Both the position numbers and the translations under genes were made by a program. A stretch of DNA of 64,000 nt, from contig JAQMWT010000322.1 of the NCBI GenBank assembly GCA_029834535.1, forward strand, positions 248,001 to 312,000, given 5' to 3'. Positions 19,102 through 29,962 of this stretch are shown here, piece by piece. Source of the stretch: Chrysophaeum taylorii. Lineage: Eukaryota; Sar; Pelagophyceae; Pelagomonadales; Pelagomonadaceae. A model generated the notes under the pieces. That model was not told the origin of the DNA. It worked only from the letters and a program-made list of their open reading frames with translations, and searched no databases. Each line of letters starts with the position of its first letter. The first letter of the stretch is position 1.

Positions 19102-19449
19102 CTAAAGCCCGAGGCTAGTGCGGCGCCAGTGGCGTCTCTTCGCGTTCCACCTGCGCGGGTCGGTCGCGTCGCCGCGCGCGCGCAGCCTTACCGGATCCGG
19201 TTGTCGGTGCGCATGCGGATCCACTGCGGGATCGGTCGGTTCTGCTTGATCTTCTTCGCGAGCGTCCGCTTGGTGCGGAAGGTTTTGTGCGACGACTGTG
19301 GCGAGCGGTGACAAAAGGAAACACAACAACCACAGCGAGCCACGACATCAGGCCACACTCCCGGAGAGAGTCTCGGTGACAGAGAGAACACGGGCGCTCC
19401 GGCAGAAGGTGGTGCCGAGGACATCATTCAAGGGGAAGCGACTCACCAT
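19102..19449 (-). CDS. RPL39: 60S ribosomal protein L39 (eL39), three exons
   Basis: The exons on the minus strand are 19447-19449 (the ATG alone), 19192-19295 and 19102-19150. Intron 1 is 19296-19446 (151 nt, GTGAGT...CACAG). Intron 2 is 19151-19191 (41 nt, GTAAGG...GCGCAG). Joined, they encode exactly 51 residues, the standard eL39 length. The product includes [22 protein letters not shown] and [14 protein letters not shown] ending in TAG. One notable change is Trp37 where most eL39 proteins have Tyr. eL39 lines the ribosomal exit tunnel. No single ORF covers the gene, so ORF-based annotation would miss it. A TACTAAC followed by CCCAG upstream (about 19528-19539) could be an extra 5'-UTR intron end. 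Confidence 0.93.
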
Positions 19450-20869
19450 CTTTCTACTCGCTGGCGATTGATTGATTGATTGGCGGCCTGGGGTAAGGGA
19501 AACAACTCAACTGGGGGTCGTCGTCGACTGGGGTTAGTAATTGGGCGTTCCCGCCACCAGCGCGCTTCGACGCGGGGTTCTCGTAGATGATTCGCGGAGG
19601 AAAAGTTGTCGCTGCCTGCTGACCGAGGCGTCCGAGCAACTGGCGAATCATCGCGCAGAACATTTTTGCACTAGCAGTTGTAGCCGTGGAGATCGTCGGA
19701 GGTTTTGCTCGCGCGGCAGGAAACTAAGAAGACTGCGCATGTTGATGACGACGACGACGACGACCGCGGCAGCACTCTTCCACCGGCCAGTGCAGACTGG
19801 CTCGTCGCGATCTTCCGCATCGTGGTTTAACTCCACGCGCTTCCGCGTCGTGATCGCTTCGCTCTTCAAGATGTTGATGACAATACTGTACTTCGGCGTC
19901 GCGACACCAGCGAGCCTTAGGTGAGGGCGCAAAGCAAAGGGTGTGATGATGCACGACCCAGCCCGAAACCTCGACGACTCCCATCAGAAGGCTGCCCTCT
20001 CCGCCGCTGCGCCGTTCGACATCGCGGCGTACTCTTTATCATAAAGGCGCCCTCGAGGTTTTGCAAGTCGACCCAGAATCGAAGTTGGATATCTATAGTG
20101 TAAAAAAAAGCATGGGTAACGCGAAGGCCCAATAGCAGCCACGGCACGCGCGCCGATTTATGCACGCCGGCTGAAGAAGACAATCGATCGCTGCGGGCGT
20201 TAAAGCGGGATCGACATGCAGCAACATTGTCTGCGGAAGGTGCGACGGACTTGTCCAGGAGAAGAGAGTCTTCTTTTCGGGGACACAATGTGTCGCCCAC
20301 TGGGTATTCACTGCCCGTTGGAGAGAACAAGACTCGACGCTATCAAAATTGACCTCGTCACCCCGAGTCTCGAGAATTTAGGCAGCCCCTACGACCTGGG
20401 CCGACGAGGATTTTTTTTTTTCGCGAGCGTGGATCTGGCTGGTTGAGACGCTCCTCTCTCCGCGCGCATCGTTTGATCCACATCTGCCGCGCAACGTTCG
20501 CAGCGGTGGGTGCTAGTTGATGTGGATCCGGTGCCTCGACTTGTTCTTGGAGGCTGCGCGAGTTGCGGGCGCTGCTTGTCTCCTTGCTGACCAAAAGGCC
20601 ATCATCTTCCAAAACCTCCTCAAGAGCTTTTTGGTCGTCGATCGATCGATCGATCGATCGAAGACCTAGCCATTTTCTTCTTCTTTGTACCACGACGAGC
20701 ACTGAGCTTGTTAGGAACAGAGCATACAAACGCGTGACTGACTGGGAGCGAGCGCCAAAGAGATGACGTCGAGCACCATCAGGCTGAATAGTGTGTAGAG
20801 GGACACATCGTCCCTCTGGCAAAAGCAAAAAGAAGGGGATGCGCGTTCCTGGAAGAATTATTCGTATTC
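19450..20869. other. Intergenic, unassigned
   Basis: About 1.4 kb with no gene I can support. The stretch 20000-20100 translates into a short protein-like run (YHKGALEVLQVDPESKLDIY) but is broken by stops within 35 codons. Simple repeats are (GATT)n near 19467-19482 and (ATCG)n at about 20638-20660. A minus-strand ORF starting MIRQLLGRLGQQ (19454-19651) lies directly upstream of eL39 and may be leader sequence. Confidence 0.4.
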
Positions 20870-21919
20870 TTGTGGAATCTAATGGACGAGGACAATGTTG
20901 TGGTGGTAATGCCTCCTCAAAGGAAGTGGGGTTTGCGTCAGCTGACGGCGGAGGAGTACGAGTTTTGGGAAGAGCACGGGTACGTCGCCGTGGCGCGGTG
21001 CGTGCCTCCCGAGGTGTGCGCGGCCGCCGCCAGCGCCATCCGCGAATTTGTGGGTGCTAGTAGTGATCGAGATATAAGCTGGTACCAGAACGAGCTGGAC
21101 ATTTACGAGGATTGGATTGGGGGGAAGCGGCCGAAGCACGGTCCCTGCGGGATGGTCCAGATGTTTCATCACGCGAGCTTGTGGGAGATCCGGCAGCACC
21201 CGTCGGTGCACGGGGCGTTCGCCGACGTTTACGGCACTCCCGAGCTGTGGGTGACGACGGACCGCGCGCACTTCAAACCGCCCGAGGATCCTCGGTTCCC
21301 CAAGTGGGCGAACGCGGGGCCCGTGCACACGGGGCTGCATTGGGACGTGGCGGTCGAGGAGAAAGCGCTGCCGGTGCCGTTTGCGGCGCAGGGCGTTTTG
21401 TACCTCGAAAAGACGAACGCGGACCAGGGCGCGCTCCGCGTGGTGCCGGGGTCGCGGCACCGGCTCCGCGAGCTCCGCGACCGGAGAGAGCGGCTCGGTT
21501 CGCTCGCGTTTGATTCGGTAGCGGTCGAAGGCGACGCCGGCACGCTCGTGCTCTGGCACTCGGCAACGTTGCACGGGCCCGGCCGCAACGTCGGAAGCGC
21601 GCCGCGCGTCTCGGCCTACGTCGCCATGCTGCCTGTCGACGCGACGGCGTTCAACGGCGGACGCCGCGCTGACTATCCCCTCAGCCTTGCCGACGCGGGG
21701 ACGCTCCGATACGACGATGATGGTGATGCCGCGAGGACGTTGCGGCGCGTCGACTGCGAAGGGCGGGTGCGGCGGTGGCGCCGTCGGCTCCCGCATCTCG
21801 AGGAGGACCCCCGGGAGCAGGAGGTCGAGCGGTATCCGCCGGGCGAGCCGGCGGGCGCCCCGCCCTTCGGGGGTTTGACCCCCCTCGGCCGCAAGCTCGT
21901 CGGCCTAGACCCCTGGTAG
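20870..21919 (+). CDS. Phytanoyl-CoA dioxygenase (PhyH)-family 2-oxoglutarate/Fe(II) oxygenase
   Basis: 349 residues from the first ATG; the ATG at 20882 (MDEDN) is equally possible. The double-stranded beta-helix fold is indicated by the iron ligands: His157-Trp-Asp159 in GLHWDV, and the distal His235 in LHGPGRN, with Arg239 placed to bind 2-oxoglutarate. The early motif EFWEEHGYVAVARCVPPEVC is typical of the family N-terminus, and GALRVVPGSRHR is its usual 'GxLxxxPGSH'-like loop. Family members hydroxylate varied small molecules, and the substrate cannot be told. No peroxisomal PTS1 ends the protein (it ends LDPW) and no clear presequence is seen. UBA1 begins 75 bp downstream on the same strand. 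A short (TAG)n run sits just after the stop. Confidence 0.88.
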   Translation: MWNLMDEDNVVVVMPPQRKWGLRQLTAEEYEFWEEHGYVAVARCVPPEVCAAAASAIREFVGASSDRDISWYQNELDIYEDWIGGKRPKHGPCGMVQMFHHASLWEIRQHPSVHGAFADVYGTPELWVTTDRAHFKPPEDPRFPKWANAGPVHTGLHWDVAVEEKALPVPFAAQGVLYLEKTNADQGALRVVPGSRHRLRELRDRRERLGSLAFDSVAVEGDAGTLVLWHSATLHGPGRNVGSAPRVSAYVAMLPVDATAFNGGRRADYPLSLADAGTLRYDDDGDAARTLRRVDCEGRVRRWRRRLPHLEEDPREQEVERYPPGEPAGAPPFGGLTPLGRKLVGLDPW

Positions 21920-21994
21920 TAGTAGTAGTAGTAGTAGACAGTAGACAAAAGTCGAAGTGTGGTGTAGGGTTTTGTTTGGCGAGGCGGTGCATCG

Positions 21995-24900
21995 ATGGTG
22001 GAGCGGGAAGAGAAGCGATTCAGCAACCGGTATAGCCGGCAGAATGCGGCGCTGGGTGCGGAGACGACGAAGTTTTTGGGTCGGATGCGGCTGGTGGTGG
22101 TGGGCATGCGCGGGGTGGGCGTGGAAGTGGCGAAGAATTGCCTCCTCCAGGGCGTCTCGAAGCTGACGATCTACGATCCGACGCCCGTCGGGATCGCGGA
22201 CGCGGGCGTAAATTTTTTCCTAAGTCCCGAGGACGTGGGTCGTCCGCGCGACGTGGTGTGCCGGCCGCGGCTCCAGGAGCTGAATCCCGAGGCGACGGTT
22301 AGCGTGGCCGAGGCGCTGACGGAGGAGCTCGTCGGAAATAGCGATTGCGCGGTGTTCTGCGGGCTGCGCGCGCGCGAGGACCTGCTGCGGTGGAACGAGT
22401 TTTGCCGGAGCCGGACGCGCGAGAGCATCGACGAGCGCGGGTGCTCGTACCGCGAGCCCGCGGCCGTGTCGTTCGTGTGGTGCGCGTGCTGCGGGCTCGC
22501 GACGTCGATTTTTGTGGACCACGGCCCGTCGTTCGAGGTGCGGGACGCGAACGGCGAGAAGCCCGCCGTGCGGCTGGTCGAGTCGATATCGAGGGAGGCG
22601 CGCGGGCTGGTGCGGTACATCGTGCCCGACGGCATGGCCGCGACCTCGCTGCCGGCGGGGTCGTTGTACGCGCTGAGCGAAGTGAACGGGTGCGACGGCG
22701 TCGAGGCCGACGCTTGGCCGGCGTCGCGCGACGAGGGGGATCCGGCTAATTCGTTTCGGATCGGGGACACGCGGCGGTTTCCGCCGTATGTGTCGGGCGG
22801 GGTCATCACCGAGTGCAAGGCCCCCAAGACGGTCGCGTTCCGGTCGCTGGGCGCGCGGCTCCTCGATCCCGGAAAAGCTCACGACGAGGGAGGAGGAACG
22901 ATCATGACGGACTACGCGTTTACCAACGCCGAGGCGATGGTCCACGCGACGCTGGTGGGGCTCCTCGAGTTTCACGCTGCGACGGGCCGGGCCCCCAAGC
23001 CGAACGACGAGGCCGACGCCGACGCCGTGGTGGCGAACGCGCGCCACTTCGTCGAGGCGTGTCGCGTGGCGAATCGCGCGGCAGGCTCGGGCGCGCTCGA
23101 CCTCGACCAGCTAGACGAGGCGTTCGCGCGGACGTTCGCGCGCCACGCGGCTGTCGAGATCCAGCCGGTCGCGTGCTTCGCTGGCGGCGTCGTGGCCCAG
23201 GAGGTCGTCAAGTGCGCCGGCAAGTACACGCCGATCGACGGCTTCGCGCACTTTAGCTTCTTCGAGGCGCTCCCGACGCCGCCGCCGCCCCTCGCCGACC
23301 GCGCGCCGCGCGAAAGCCGGTACGACGACCTCGTGGCCGTTTATGGGGCGCGGTTCGTGCTGGAGCGCCTCGCGAACCTCAACTACTTTCTTGTCGGGAG
23401 CGGGGCCCTCGGCTGCGAGTTCGTGAAAAATTTCGCTCTCTGCGGCGTCTGCTGCGGTCCGCGCGGCAAGCTGCTCGTCGCCGACGCCGACCGCATCGAG
23501 CTCTCTAACCTGACGCGCCAGTTCCTGTTCCGCGAACACAACGTGGGACACCCCAAGTGCGTCGCCGCGGCGGCGATGGCCGTCGACCCGGGGCCGCGCA
23601 CCTGCGCGAACGCGATGAACGCGGCCCTCAAAGTCTCGACGGCCGAGGCGTACGTCGGTCCCAAGACCGAAACGACGCTTTTTAACGACGATTTGTGGGA
23701 GGGGCTCGACGGAGTCTGCAACGCCCTCGACAACATGGAGGCCCGGTTTTACGTCGACGGCCAGTGCGTCAAGTTCGAAAAGCCACTCCTCGAGTCCGGC
23801 ACGATGGGCACCTCGGGCAACGTCGACCCCATCGTCCCTCACAAGACGAGAACCTATCGCGAGGGCGGCAACGCCGCCGACGGCGGCGGCGTCCCCATGT
23901 GCACGCTCCGCAACTTCCCGCACCTCATCGAGCACTGCATCGAGTGGGCCCGCGACAAGTTCGCCGAGCTCTTCGTCAAGCCGGCCAAGCGGGCGGCGAA
24001 ATTTGCCCAAGCGCCGGATTCGGCGTGCGCGACTTTGCGGCGAGACCTCGCGTCGACCGACGCGGCGACCGTCGAGGCGGCGCGGCACCAGGCCGAGACC
24101 CTGCTCGCGACGCTGAGGGTGGCGACGATCCCCGATCTCGCGCGCCGCCGCGCCGCGTGCGCGCAGGCAGCCTTCGACGCCTTCCACGCGCTCTTCCGCG
24201 ACCAGATCCTCGACCTCGTGAGGGCGTACCCGGCCGACGCGCGAGTCAAGGACAAGGACGGCCGCGACAAGGGCCCCTTCTGGTCGGGCCACAAGAAATT
24301 TCCTACCCCGGCGACCTACGACCCCAGCGCCGAACCGCACTGGCGCTTCCTCGTCGCGACCACCCACCTACTCTCCCAAATGCTCGGCGCGCAGCCGCGC
24401 AAGCTCGAAAACGACGACGACTACGCCGCGAACGAGCGCGACGCCGACTGGGCGGCCGACCTCGCGTCCCACCTCGCGATACCAACCTACGCCTCGCGCG
24501 CCGTCGACGCGACGGGAATCGACGACACCACCACCACCACCACTCAGGAAACGACGGACGTCGCGACGGCGAGAGCGGCGGGCCTCGCGGCCGTCGACGC
24601 CCTCCGGGCCGCCGCCGGTGCGCTCGACCACGTCCAGGCCCACGACTTCGAAAAGGACGACGACTACAACTTCCACATCGACTTCGTCACGGCCTGCGCG
24701 AACTGCCGCGCCGAAAATTACTCGATTAATCAAACCGACCACGACGCGGCCAAGCTCGCCGCGGGACGCATCGTCCCGGCGATCGCGACGACGACCGCTT
24801 CCGTCACGGGCCTCGTCATGCTCGAACTCTTCAAGGTTGTCATGGACCTCCCCGCGACCTCCCTCCGAACCCGCCAGGTCGGCCTCGGCGTCAACTACTA

Positions 24901-25653
24901 CCCCTCCTTCGACGCCGACAACCTCGTGCGCCGCGAGACGCGCGTCGTCCAGACCAAGCCCGATCCTTCGACCCTCGACGAAGACGCGTTCGACGCCAAC
25001 GGCGACATCAAGCCTGAATTCTACATCAAAAGACCCTCGGTCGCCTATCCCAATCCCCATTCGGTCTGGACCAAGCTCCTCGCCCCGCCCGACGCCGCTA
25101 ACTGGAAAATCGACCAACTCTCGTCGTGGCTCCGCGCGACCCACGACCTCCGCCTCACCGCGTGGAACCTCCACGCGGGCTACGTCGTCGAAGACGATGT
25201 CAAAAGACCCGTCTCCGTCCGCGTCTACCCCCCCGTCCAGACCCTCGATCTCTCCAAACTCCCGCCCCTCGACCTCTCCAAGCCAAAGGCAATGGTCGCG
25301 CTCCAAAAATCAGGCATCGCCGGCGCCCTCGCGATGAAGTACCTCGCGGCCTGGGACAAGTACAAAACCCAAGGCGGCCTCCCCGCCGACCTCCCGTGAG
25401 TTTTTTGCGGCCTTCTTTCTTCAGGTACCTTTACCTTTTCTTTCCCAGGCCCCCCGAGCGATCCACGGCCGACATGACGATTAAGGAGATTCTCGAACTC
25501 AAGGGCAACCTCGACCTATCTGGCCGCCGTCGCGTCCTCCTCGACGGCCTCTCCTGCTCCGTCGTCGCGCCAAAGCAGCTCGACGAGGACGCGATGGACG
25601 TGGACGAGATCGACGTCGAAAAGCTCGCCCCCGTCCTCATCAACCTCAAGTGA
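21995..25653 (+). CDS. UBA1: Ubiquitin-activating enzyme E1
   Basis: Exon 1 is 21995-25395. A 53-nt intron (25396-25448, GTGAGT...CCCAG) is followed by exon 2, 25449-25653. The inactive adenylation half starts near residue 15 (RYSRQNAALG, VVVGMRGVGVEVAKN). The active half has NYFLVGSGALGCEFVKNFAL at about 460-480 and LSNLTRQFLFRE. The catalytic thioester cysteine is Cys636 in VPMCTLRNFPHLIEH. A ubiquitin-fold-like C-terminus begins near VWTKLLAPPDAANW. E1 adenylates ubiquitin and loads it on E2s. Without the intron, the ORF stops after 1134 residues. With it, 68 more residues are added (PPERSTADMTIKEILEL...VLINLK). A second acceptor at 25424 is also in frame and would add 8 residues. The tail is acidic (EDAMDVDEIDVEKL). 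The order C-terminal of the catalytic domain looks atypical. Confidence 0.93.
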
Positions 25654-26203
25654 TATTATGAGTGTGTTCCCTCGTCCCCTCCTGCTGATTCTTTTTTCGT
25701 CGACTACTTCCGATTATGCCATTCCATTCATTTCCCGCCCGGCCGGCCGGGAATCAGCCATTTTCGGCCGGCAGGCAGCCCGCGAATGAATTTTCCTGCG
25801 TGTGGCGGGTCTCCGTGGCGGGTCTCCTCGCCCGCCACCAGGTCAGGTCAGGTCAGGTCAGGTCAGGTCAGGTCAGGTCAGTTCAGTTCAGTTCAGCAGT
25901 GGGACAACACTACCCATTTCATATGCATCACGGTCCTCCCTGGGTCGGTCAACACCGCGAGGAGTTGTACCTGGGCACCCCTTCTTCTCTCTCTCTCGGT
26001 ACAACAACAGCAATGGTCACAACAAACACCCCCTAGGCTTCATTTCATTCATCTGAGAGGGTCAATGTGAGCGTGGTCGTCGTCGGATTCTAAAAGATCG
26101 CAGCGCCCACTTTATCGTTTTTTTTTTGTACAGCACGCGTCGAGGTCCGCTCCGTGGTGTGTGACTGTCGTCGTTACCTTCTATCATGGACCGAAATTTT
26201 AAT
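25654..26203. other. Intergenic with pentamer microsatellite
   Basis: Downstream region of UBA1. (CAGGT)n followed by (CAGTT)3 lies at 25839-25896. CCGGCCGG-rich sequence near 25740 and a poly-T at about 26119-26128 are also present. No supportable gene. Confidence 0.5.
25839..25896 (+). repeat. (CAGGT)n/(CAGTT)n microsatellite
   Basis: Eight CAGGT units pass directly into three CAGTT units and then CAGCAG. The pure array of near-identical 5-mers is plain in the sequence. Confidence 0.97.
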
Positions 26204-26701
26204 TTACCTCTGGCACATTGTCCAGAGGGTCGTCGCCCGGATCATCGCGTCTCGAGAGGGCACGCGCCGCTCTGTCCCACCAGACCTCGCGCGCCGGCGA
26301 AGGCGTGGTCTTTTTTCGAAAGACCCGCGGAGGCGTGGTCTTTTTTCGAAAGAGATCGCAACCTCCCGATGCACATACAACAACAAATCGACATATGGTT
26401 GAGACATTGTGGAGCTCGCCGCCGCATCCGGGCGAACTTGCTCCAGGCGTGCGGGGTCAACAGTGCTGTCGCTTGCGAGGTGAAGACGATGTCGCAATAT
26501 TTTTCTCTTCAGTTCACGCGGAAAACGATCTCGTAGTTCGAGAGCCAACGTGACCAAAATATCGAGGTACTGTTTTCCTGCGACACGTGCTTGGTCGTGC
26601 TTGGTCACACTCGGTGAGGACATCGCCGCCGCGGACGTGGACGACCAAGTCCGTCGCAAAATTTTCGGTTCCTTGAACTTGTTTCGTACTTGTGCCGGCA
26701 A
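26204..26701 (-). CDS. Hypothetical ORF with a 10-residue tandem repeat
   Basis: 166 codons with no recognised domain. An exact 30-bp-period duplication at about 26301-26352 (GGCGTGGTCTTTTTTCGAAA in each unit) encodes FEKRPRLRGS twice. The rest is basic and low in structure. The opposite strand is also open over much of the span, so the coding status is doubtful. It lies at the left edge of the accessory island. Confidence 0.2.
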   Translation of the reverse strand: MPAQVRNKFKEPKILRRTWSSTSAAAMSSPSVTKHDQARVAGKQYLDILVTLALELRDRFPRELKRKILRHRLHLASDSTVDPARLEQVRPDAAASSTMSQPYVDLLLYVHREVAISFEKRPRLRGSFEKRPRLRRRARSGGTERRVPSRDAMIRATTLWTMCQR

Positions 26702-26832
26702 AGCAACTCACCGTGTCTCGACATTTACCCTAGTTCTTAGGGGTAACCGGTTCGAGCAAGGCCCCCATGGCAAGGGGATTCGAAACACTGGGGGCACTGG
26801 GGAAGAATCCTTTGGTTGAAAAACTAGCCCCT

Positions 26833-26879
26833 ACGACGGTTTTGCGAACGCATTAAATGCGTTCTCGCGAAACCGTCGT
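26833..26879. repeat. Long near-perfect hairpin
   Basis: The left arm starts ACGACGGTTTTGCG then AACGCAT. After the 3-nt loop TAA, the right arm is ATGCGTT, a CT bulge, then CGCGAAACCGTCGT. This gives about 21 paired bases with one wobble. It could be a terminator-like RNA fold, a small MITE core or a replication-slippage product. Confidence 0.85.
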
Positions 26880-29183
26880 CGCCAGCTCAGTATTCCTGTA
26901 TGTTGCATACTAAACGGATCTAAGAAACGGGAAGTTCAATGTGCGTTCCGTCCTGTCGGTCTTCCGTACTTTCTTTTTACTTGCTAGAAGAGAAGTTACC
27001 TATTGAACCTATAGGACGCAAGACTGCTTCGGACATCTTCTTCCGGTTTTTCTCGCGATAAACCGCGTCATGGCTCGCGCCTTCGTGGCGACCAACGGCG
27101 GACCGCCACGCGGCTCGGGATGACGAGACAAATCGTCCGGCGGCCAACGAGGCGGGAGACCACCCGCCGCCCATCGCCGACTTCCGAACCCGAAGAAGAC
27201 GGAGAACGAACGGATGAAACACGGGACCGCCCGGATGATTATCGTGAAAGGCGAGCAGCTCGACATGGAGTTGCCGATCATCGTGAAGAGGGGTCGAAAG
27301 GAGCTTCGGCCGCTGAAGAAGCACCTGATTTGGGAGGTGCAGCAGCGTGCCCCGGTGCTCCCAGCGTCCACGCGATGCCTAACAGCCTTCGCGCAGATGA
27401 ACCTCTCTTGAACTTTCTGTTTCAACCAAAGGTAAAAGTCCCTAGTGCGCTAGCCACTAGTTTCCGAAGAAACCTCCGTGTGGGAAGCCAAAAACATGTG
27501 ATGTGTTGCTGTACTTTTTTGAAACGCTAGTTGCTCTTTTCTGCGCGGTGATGGCTCACTCCGGCGGCGGTGGAGTCGGCGCACCCGGGTCGACGGAGGT
27601 CACGGGCGACGGGGATGTCTCGAACGACGTTCAGGCGTTCCCCGACAACTTGTTTGGCGACGCTACGACGCGGGAGTGAGATAACCGTCGCGGCGTCGAA
27701 CGGTGCCTTTTTTGACATTCTCGTATTGAGTCGCGGGCCGGGGGAAATGGGTGCCCATTCGTTCGGAGACCAACGCAAGTCCATTGCGTGCCCGAGGGCT
27801 CTCAATGCTTCAAACGGGCTCGGCGACCCACAATCGGAGGGAGGCCTCGTGCGTCGAGCGCTCGTGATCTCGGGCCACATGTGTGGTCCAATATGCTCGT
27901 TTGGGTCTAGCTACGGCTCGCCAGCCTCATCGGCGTTGTTCCTGACCCTGTGGTCGGTCGAGACTTCGTGGTCGCTCGTGACGTTCGTTGTCCAAAGAGA
28001 CCGTCATGGTCCGCCAGCAACGTCACCATCACCGTGTGACTGGTGGTATTTCAGCAAGCTCTTCCAAGTCGATCGTCCAAGAGCTGATCTACCGCAACAT
28101 CACCGCACGTAGCATTCCGCATCGATCAATCAATGTTGTCTATGACAAGAAGACCGTATACTACGTCACCAACGTCGAGAACGTGACCTACGCGTTCCAG
28201 CCGTGGCAGCAGTACAACGTCGAGCGCCTGATTGTCTAGCGCTGGGAGTCGATCCTCGCGGTGCTCGTGGCGCATTTGAACGTGGCGAAACCATGTCCCC
28301 GGCATTTCGGGAGTTCCTTGAACTCGTCGACTCGAGGATCCCGCGTAGCTCGGCAGCTGAATTCGCCGCCGCGGTCGCCTGGCTCATCCACAACAAGAAA
28401 CTGCCGGAACTGCGGGATTGCGTCATGGGCGAGACGACGCGTGTCGAGCGTGGTCCAATGTACGCGCGAGGGCCCACAGGTCTTCCAGCTGGAAACGGCG
28501 TTCCTTGCTTCGGGGCGAGCCTCGTGTTACTCGGCGAAGGTAATGACTGAAGAATTCCAAAACCCGCGGTGCCGACGGCGCGACCGCCGACGACGTGGAT
28601 CTGCACTTAGCGCCTGGCTCTTCGGCGTTACGGACTGGCTGGAATATGCGCTGCAGTCGCGCCGACGACATTGCTTTTCTCTAGGCCCCGTCACCGAGCG
28701 CCCTCTCCGCCCACCTTCGTCATTAGCTCGACCGCGGCGTGTCGCGACCGGTGAACTACGCACCCGAGAGTAGAAGCCCATCCCCTCGATCGCTCGTCAA
28801 GGCCAAGCGAAACAGGACCAACGCTCACGCCCCTGCCCATGCTCCGAGATCACCTGCGCCGACGTTGCCATTATCGGCCCAGTGCGTCCAGGCAGAAGTT
28901 GCGCAGCGGATATCGTGGACTGAGCGAGCTGGTGGAGTGACGGCGGCGAGGTCCGAGCGCTCATGGTCGACGAGCATTTGCGTGATGATCTCACATGTGT
29001 CACATGAACGAGAACTGCAACGCAGCGCTCGGACAGTTGGCACCGCAGTACCGCGACGTGTGCTCCGAGATCAGGCGATCAGTGGTGAAATCGCGGCGGA
29101 CTAGCAATTCCAGCGAGGACAACCTCAAAAAACAGACTCCGCGTCGCCGAGCCCGGCGTAGAGGCTGTCCAAGACCTTACAGG
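26880..29183. other. Accessory region without assignable genes
   Basis: About 2.3 kb with overlapping short ORFs in several frames. The most protein-like stretches are 28080-28239 (plus; IVQELIYRNITARSI through YAFQPWQQYNVERLIV) and 28294-28440 (plus; SPAFREFLELVDSRIP, AAVAWLIHNKKLPELRD). They are in different frames and match nothing I recognise, so they look like remains of a decayed gene or element. Confidence 0.35.
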
Positions 29184-29505
29184 GTGCGGCGGCCGTCATG
29201 CGAAGCGCTGGACGGACGAACAGCGCGTGAATCGAGTCTCGCTTGCACCCGATAATGTTTCGCAGGCAGCATGCGCTGAATTACTGCGAGCACTACAAAC
29301 CCGAAACGCGTCGGAACACGAAACCTAGTTCTTACGGTCACAGCCCCGGCGACCTTGGCGCGCGCAGCAAAACGTTGTCTAGCATCCCTTCCAGGTAGCC
29401 CTCGCGGCGATATTGCAACGAAGACGAGCCGTAGAACTGACAATCTAGTTATGTGTTGCCATGCTCACAACCGTTCTCGGGTTTATTCAGGGGACGCTAC
29501 CAGTG

Positions 29506-29747
29506 AGGTGATGCTTCGTCGGATGGTGTACGGGAGCAGCAGTGGAGAGTGGCGCAAAAAATGTTCAGTGATGCTTCGTCGGATGATGTAGGGGCGCAGC
29601 AGTGGAGTGTGGCGCGAAAAATGTTCAGTAATGCTTCGTCGGATGGTGCAGGGGCGCAGCAGTGGAGTGTGGCGCGAAAAATGTTCAGTAATGCTTTGTC
29701 GGATTTTGCAGGGGCGCAGCAGTGGAGAGTGGCGCGAAAAATGTTCA
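29506..29747 (+). repeat. 60-bp minisatellite, 4 units (copy A)
   Basis: Units begin GTGATGCTTCGTCGGATG or GTAATGCTTCG and end ATGTTCA. The period is exactly 60 bp, so all frames stay open through it, which creates spurious ORFs on both strands. Copy B has five units of the same sequence. Confidence 0.95.
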
Positions 29748-29867
29748 GATACCCCAGACGTCGTACAAAGCAAGGGGCAATATACACAAATATGTGGCCG
29801 CGCGCCTGGTTGACGTGCATGTCAACACGCTGCTGGAAGGCAACAATATAGAGAATGTCGCCCTACC

Positions 29868-29962
29868 TTCTCGCGCTAGAGTGGCGACTTCTCGCGCTAG
29901 AGTGGCGACAACTCGCGCTAGAGTGGCGACAACTCGCGCTAGAGTGGCGACAACTCGCGCAG
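29868..29962 (+). repeat. 21-bp minisatellite overlapping a stop codon
   Basis: About five units of CTCGCGCTAGAGTGGCGACA lie at the 3' end of the copy A membrane-protein gene. The TAG stop of that gene (complement of CTA at 29939-29941) is part of the unit, so expansion has occurred downstream of the stop. Copy B has a single unit here. Confidence 0.92.

Noticed and set aside
23111-24367. 418-codon minus-strand ORF opposite UBA1
   Set aside because: Antisense shadow produced by high GC at third positions; no domain, while the plus strand encodes UBA1 with its catalytic motif.
24368-25306. 312-codon minus-strand ORF opposite the UBA1 C-terminus
   Set aside because: Same reason as the neighbouring shadow.
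26748-26765. GGTTCGAGCAAGGCC, like a tRNA T-arm (B box)
   Set aside because: No acceptor stem, D-arm or anticodon arm can be folded around it.
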